Origin: Paenibacillaceae bacterium UBA6304
GTDB taxonomy: Bacteria > Bacillota > Bacilli > Paenibacillales > Paenibacillaceae
Reading direction: 5' to 3'
DNA length: 6,858 nucleotides
NCBI GenBank assembly: GCA_002439285.1
Contig: DJTQ01000091.1
Location: forward strand, 1 to 6,858
Below the pieces are notes generated by a model, which saw only the letters and a program-made list of their open reading frames with translations, was not told where the DNA came from and did no database searches. Each line of letters starts with the position of its first letter. Positions within the stretch are counted from its first letter, which is position 1. This document shows, piece by piece, positions 5,304-6,858 of the stretch. The translations under genes were made by a program, and so were the position numbers.

Positions 5304-5822
5304 TTACGACGGGAGCAGCTTGGCCATATAGAGTTCATCCACGAACCGGTCGCGTAAGCGGATGGAATCTTTCTTGATACCTTCGACTTCAAAACCTGTC
5401 TTCTTGTACAAAGCGATTGCCGCCTCATTATGGGCCATCACCGTAAGTTCGAGCCGATGCAGGTTCCGTGCCTCCGCCCAGCGGTGTAGTTCTGCAAACA
5501 ACCGGGTCCCTATGCCTTGTCCCGAGAAGGCTTGCAGAATGCCCAGGACCAGATAAACCGAATGCCCGTTACGTTGATAGGAAGAACCATAGGCTCCCAA
5601 ATAACCGACCAGGTGCTCATCTGCTTCAGCCACAAATACCATCGAATGCCCTGCTTCCAGCAACGCCGCGATCTTCTGACGCTGTTCTTCCGGAGTGATA
5701 AGGCGTTCCCCAGGCTCCAGCATCATGAATTCCGTCTCCCGATCTAATGTATGGCACAGCTCCAGATAGGCTTCCGCATCTTCTTCCCTGATATTTCTGA
5801 TATTCACGTTCATCCTGTTCAT
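5304..5822 (-). CDS. GNAT-family N-acetyltransferase
   Basis: A 172-residue single-domain GNAT enzyme using acetyl-CoA; the acceptor is unknown. The N-terminal VNIRNIREEDAEAYLEL (6-22) is the usual first strand and helix. EFMMLEPGERLITPEEQRQ (31-49) follows, then VFVAEADEHLVGYLGAYG (62-79). Motif A is YLVLGILQAFSGQGIGTRLF (90-109), with the Gly101-x-Gly103-x-Gly105 loop for CoA pyrophosphate. Motif B is RLELTVMAHNEAAIALYKKTGFEVEGIKKDS (123-153), with the conserved Asn132 and Tyr139. The ending RDRFVDELYMAKLL is typical of YhhY/PhnO-like acetyltransferases. Start ATG at 5820-5822 comes one base after the TGA stop of the preceding gene, with GGAG just upstream inside that gene's end. An ATG at 5840 would add six residues but lacks a ribosome-binding site. 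Translation is probably coupled to the upstream acetyltransferase. Confidence 0.9.
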   Translation of the reverse strand: MNRMNVNIRNIREEDAEAYLELCHTLDRETEFMMLEPGERLITPEEQRQKIAALLEAGHSMVFVAEADEHLVGYLGAYGSSYQRNGHSVYLVLGILQAFSGQGIGTRLFAELHRWAEARNLHRLELTVMAHNEAAIALYKKTGFEVEGIKKDSIRLRDRFVDELYMAKLLPS

Positions 5823-5823
5823 T

Positions 5824-6378
5824 TCACTCCATCGCCTCATTACGAAGTACCATATGTATATGATCCTCCCAAATTCCGTTGATTTTCAAATAGCACATCG
5901 CCAACCCTTCTTCATAGAAGCCTGCCTTCTCCGCGACTTTGAGCGAAGCCTTGTTCCGGGGCATAATGTTGGCTTCGATCCGGTGCAGCCCCAGTTCGGC
6001 AAAAGCATAATCCGCTACCGCAGCTACCGCCTCCGTCATCAACCCCCGGCCTTGCGCCGACTGATCGATCCGGTATCCCAAATGGCAGGACTGAAATACC
6101 CCGTACACGATATTGCTGAGCGTAATGGAACCGATTATTTGGTCGGGTTCCTCTTTCCGGAACATCCACAGCTTATAGAGCTCTCTTGTTCTAAATTGCG
6201 AGAATTCCTTGATCAGCAAATCCTCCTGAAAGGAGAGAGTAAAATACTCCTCACTTCGCGCCGGCTCCCATGGTTCGAGGAATTCCCGATTCCGTAATAC
6301 AAAATCCAGAACCTCCGGGGCATTACTTCCGTCCAGCACTTTCAAAACCAAGCGTTCCGAGTGTAAAATAGGTCTCAT
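5824..6378 (-). CDS. RimJ/RimL-like GNAT acetyltransferase
   Basis: This 184-residue protein matches the Acetyltransf_3 group that includes RimJ, RimL and Bacillus YdaF/YjcK, many of which acetylate protein N-termini such as ribosomal proteins. It begins with MRPILHSERLVLKVLDGSN (1-19). REFLEPWEPARSEEYF (31-46) is the segment characteristic of RimJ. The acetyl-CoA site is HLGYRIDQSAQGRGLMTEAV (99-118), with the QGRGLM loop, and then HRIEANIMPRNKASLKVAEKAGF (132-154) with its Asn and Ser. GIWEDHIHMVLRNE near the C-terminus is also RimJ-like. The start at 6376-6378 gives the family's standard N-terminus and has GAGG about six bases upstream. A longer frame reaching 6495 would run into the divergent gene and adds no homologous sequence. 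It is first in the leftward cluster. Confidence 0.9.
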   Translation of the reverse strand: MRPILHSERLVLKVLDGSNAPEVLDFVLRNREFLEPWEPARSEEYFTLSFQEDLLIKEFSQFRTRELYKLWMFRKEEPDQIIGSITLSNIVYGVFQSCHLGYRIDQSAQGRGLMTEAVAAVADYAFAELGLHRIEANIMPRNKASLKVAEKAGFYEEGLAMCYLKINGIWEDHIHMVLRNEAME

Positions 6379-6433
6379 AGTTTGCCTCGATTCTAATCTA
6401 TTATTCAACTTACATCGCTTAAAGGAGTGCCAT

Positions 6434-6742
6434 ATGCAGCCGTTTACTACACAAGTTATTGAAGTCATATCATCCATTCCCGAAGGGAAAGTCATGACCT
6501 ACGGTCAAGTCGCCAGAGCGGCGGGGAGCCCGCGCGCGGCGCGGCAAGTCGTTCGGGTCTTGCACTCGATGAGCAGTAAGTACAATTTGCCGTGGCACCG
6601 GGTCGTTAATGCACAAGGAGAAATTGCGCTAAAGGACGACGAATCTTTTTTTCTGCAAAAAATGCATCTGGAAGCGGAGGGCGTCACCGTAGGGGAAGAC
6701 GGGCGGATCGATCTGGCGGAGTTTCAGTACGAACCTTGTTGA
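6434..6742 (+). CDS. Alkyltransferase-like protein (MGMT family, no catalytic Cys)
   Basis: The 102 residues form just the DNA-binding domain of O6-alkylguanine-DNA alkyltransferases. The active-site motif PCHRV is replaced by PWHRV (53-57), so the alkyl-accepting cysteine is Trp54. This is the hallmark of alkyltransferase-like (ATL) proteins. Known ATLs bind O6-alkylguanine without repairing it and hand the lesion to nucleotide excision repair. Other expected landmarks are present: TYGQVA (22-27) with the base-flipping Tyr23, and PRAARQVVRVLH (33-44) with Arg37 at the arginine-finger position on the recognition helix. The following NAQGEI also fits the family. The only cysteine is the final residue, 102, and is not catalytic. 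ATG has AAAGGAG six bases upstream (6421-6427). It is divergent from the acetyltransferase at 6378 across a 55-bp gap with no convincing promoter, and appears monocistronic. Confidence 0.93.
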   Translation: MQPFTTQVIEVISSIPEGKVMTYGQVARAAGSPRAARQVVRVLHSMSSKYNLPWHRVVNAQGEIALKDDESFFLQKMHLEAEGVTVGEDGRIDLAEFQYEPC

Positions 6743-6744
6743 GC

Positions 6745-6810
6745 GGGGCAGGGGCTTGGGGCTGAGGCTCGGGGCTTGAGGCTGAGGCTTGGGGCTGAGG
6801 CTTGGAGCCT
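6745..6810 (+). repeat. G-rich tandem repeat with G-quadruplex potential
   Basis: Starting two bases after the ATL stop codon, about nine degenerate copies of a 6-7-bp unit G(G/A)GGCT(T) follow one another. They form a higher-order pattern of 13-bp units such as GGGGCTGAGGCTT (6758-6770, 6778-6790, 6791-6803). Four runs of GGGG at 6745-6748, 6751-6754, 6758-6761 and 6771-6774 have loops of 2, 3 and 9 bases, which fits a G-quadruplex on the plus strand. No coding function is seen in it. The low-complexity Pro-rich peptide on the opposite strand is a by-product. Confidence 0.7.
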
Positions 6811-6828
6811 TGGTGGCTTCGGATGTGC

Positions 6829-6849
6829 TAACGGACACAGCGGCCGTTA
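6829..6849. repeat. Short inverted repeat at the right edge
   Basis: TAACGG and CCGTTA are perfect 6-bp arms around a 9-base loop. No T-run follows within the window, so it is not a standard terminator. I recall similar CTAACGG...CCGTTA stretches recurring between genes in Paenibacillus, but this is memory and cannot be verified here. The window ends nine bases later. Confidence 0.4.
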
Positions 6850-6858
6850 TCGGGCCTT

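Noticed and set aside
5854..6297. A 147-residue plus-strand frame inside the RimJ-like gene
   Set aside because: It is the antisense shadow of a well-supported acetyltransferase gene, with no family features of its own.
6379..6433. Promoters for the divergent ATL and acetyltransferase genes
   Set aside because: TATTAT (6399-6404, plus strand) and TAGAAT (6390-6395, minus strand) could serve as -10 boxes, but neither has a credible -35 at the right distance.
6379..6495. Longer N-terminus of the RimJ-like acetyltransferase, up to ATG 6495
   Set aside because: The extra 39 residues overlap the divergent ATL gene and look unlike the family. ATG 6378 gives the standard N-terminus with a plausible ribosome-binding site.
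6629..6838. Pro-rich repeated peptide (PQPQAPSLSPKP) on the minus strand
   Set aside because: It is a translation of the G-rich tandem repeat running antisense into the ATL gene, with no ribosome-binding site or homologous domain.

Overview
The window looks like chromosomal DNA of a low-to-mid-GC Gram-positive spore-former of the order Bacillales, most likely Paenibacillus or a close relative. This rests on strong AGGAGG-type ribosome-binding sites, TTG and GTG starts, a CheX-type chemotaxis phosphatase, protein families typical of Bacillales (HisJ-like PHP phosphatase, DUF1361, YbaK/EbsC), and an intergenic repeat that I recall as common in Paenibacillaceae. The genus is inference from memory. 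No database was searched.

Left part (1-2350): a partial cheX gene runs off the left edge on the minus strand. It is divergent from a LysR-type regulator gene, which is followed 33 bp later on the same strand by a PHP-family, histidinol-phosphatase-like gene. The 235-bp divergent region carries a recognisable sigma-A-type promoter in each direction and two dyads that could be operators.

Junction (2343-2620): a roughly 174-bp non-coding element with 13-bp terminal inverted repeats lies at the end of the PHP gene. It is flanked by an exact 9-bp direct repeat, CTCTATAAG, which contains the PHP gene's stop codon. This is the signature of a transposed, MITE-like element that inserted without altering the protein. 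Two hairpins follow, both better placed to terminate the leftward genes.

Middle and right (2636-6378): six genes run leftward with short gaps or overlaps. In transcription order they are a RimJ/RimL-like acetyltransferase, a second GNAT acetyltransferase (1-bp gap), a DUF1361 membrane protein, a YbaK/EbsC tRNA-editing-type protein (47-bp overlap), a two-pore-helix-type K+ channel and a third GNAT acetyltransferase. They may be one read-through unit ending at 2537-2620, but I found no convincing promoter for it and the genes share no obvious pathway.

Right end (6434-6858): a divergent gene encodes a complete alkyltransferase-like protein in which the catalytic cysteine of MGMT is replaced by tryptophan (PWHR). 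It is followed immediately by a G-rich tandem repeat with G-quadruplex potential and a short inverted repeat. I see no CRISPR array, tRNA, rRNA, phage module or toxin-antitoxin pair. The content is ordinary chromosomal housekeeping and accessory genes; the clearest unusual signal is the precisely delimited repeat insertion.
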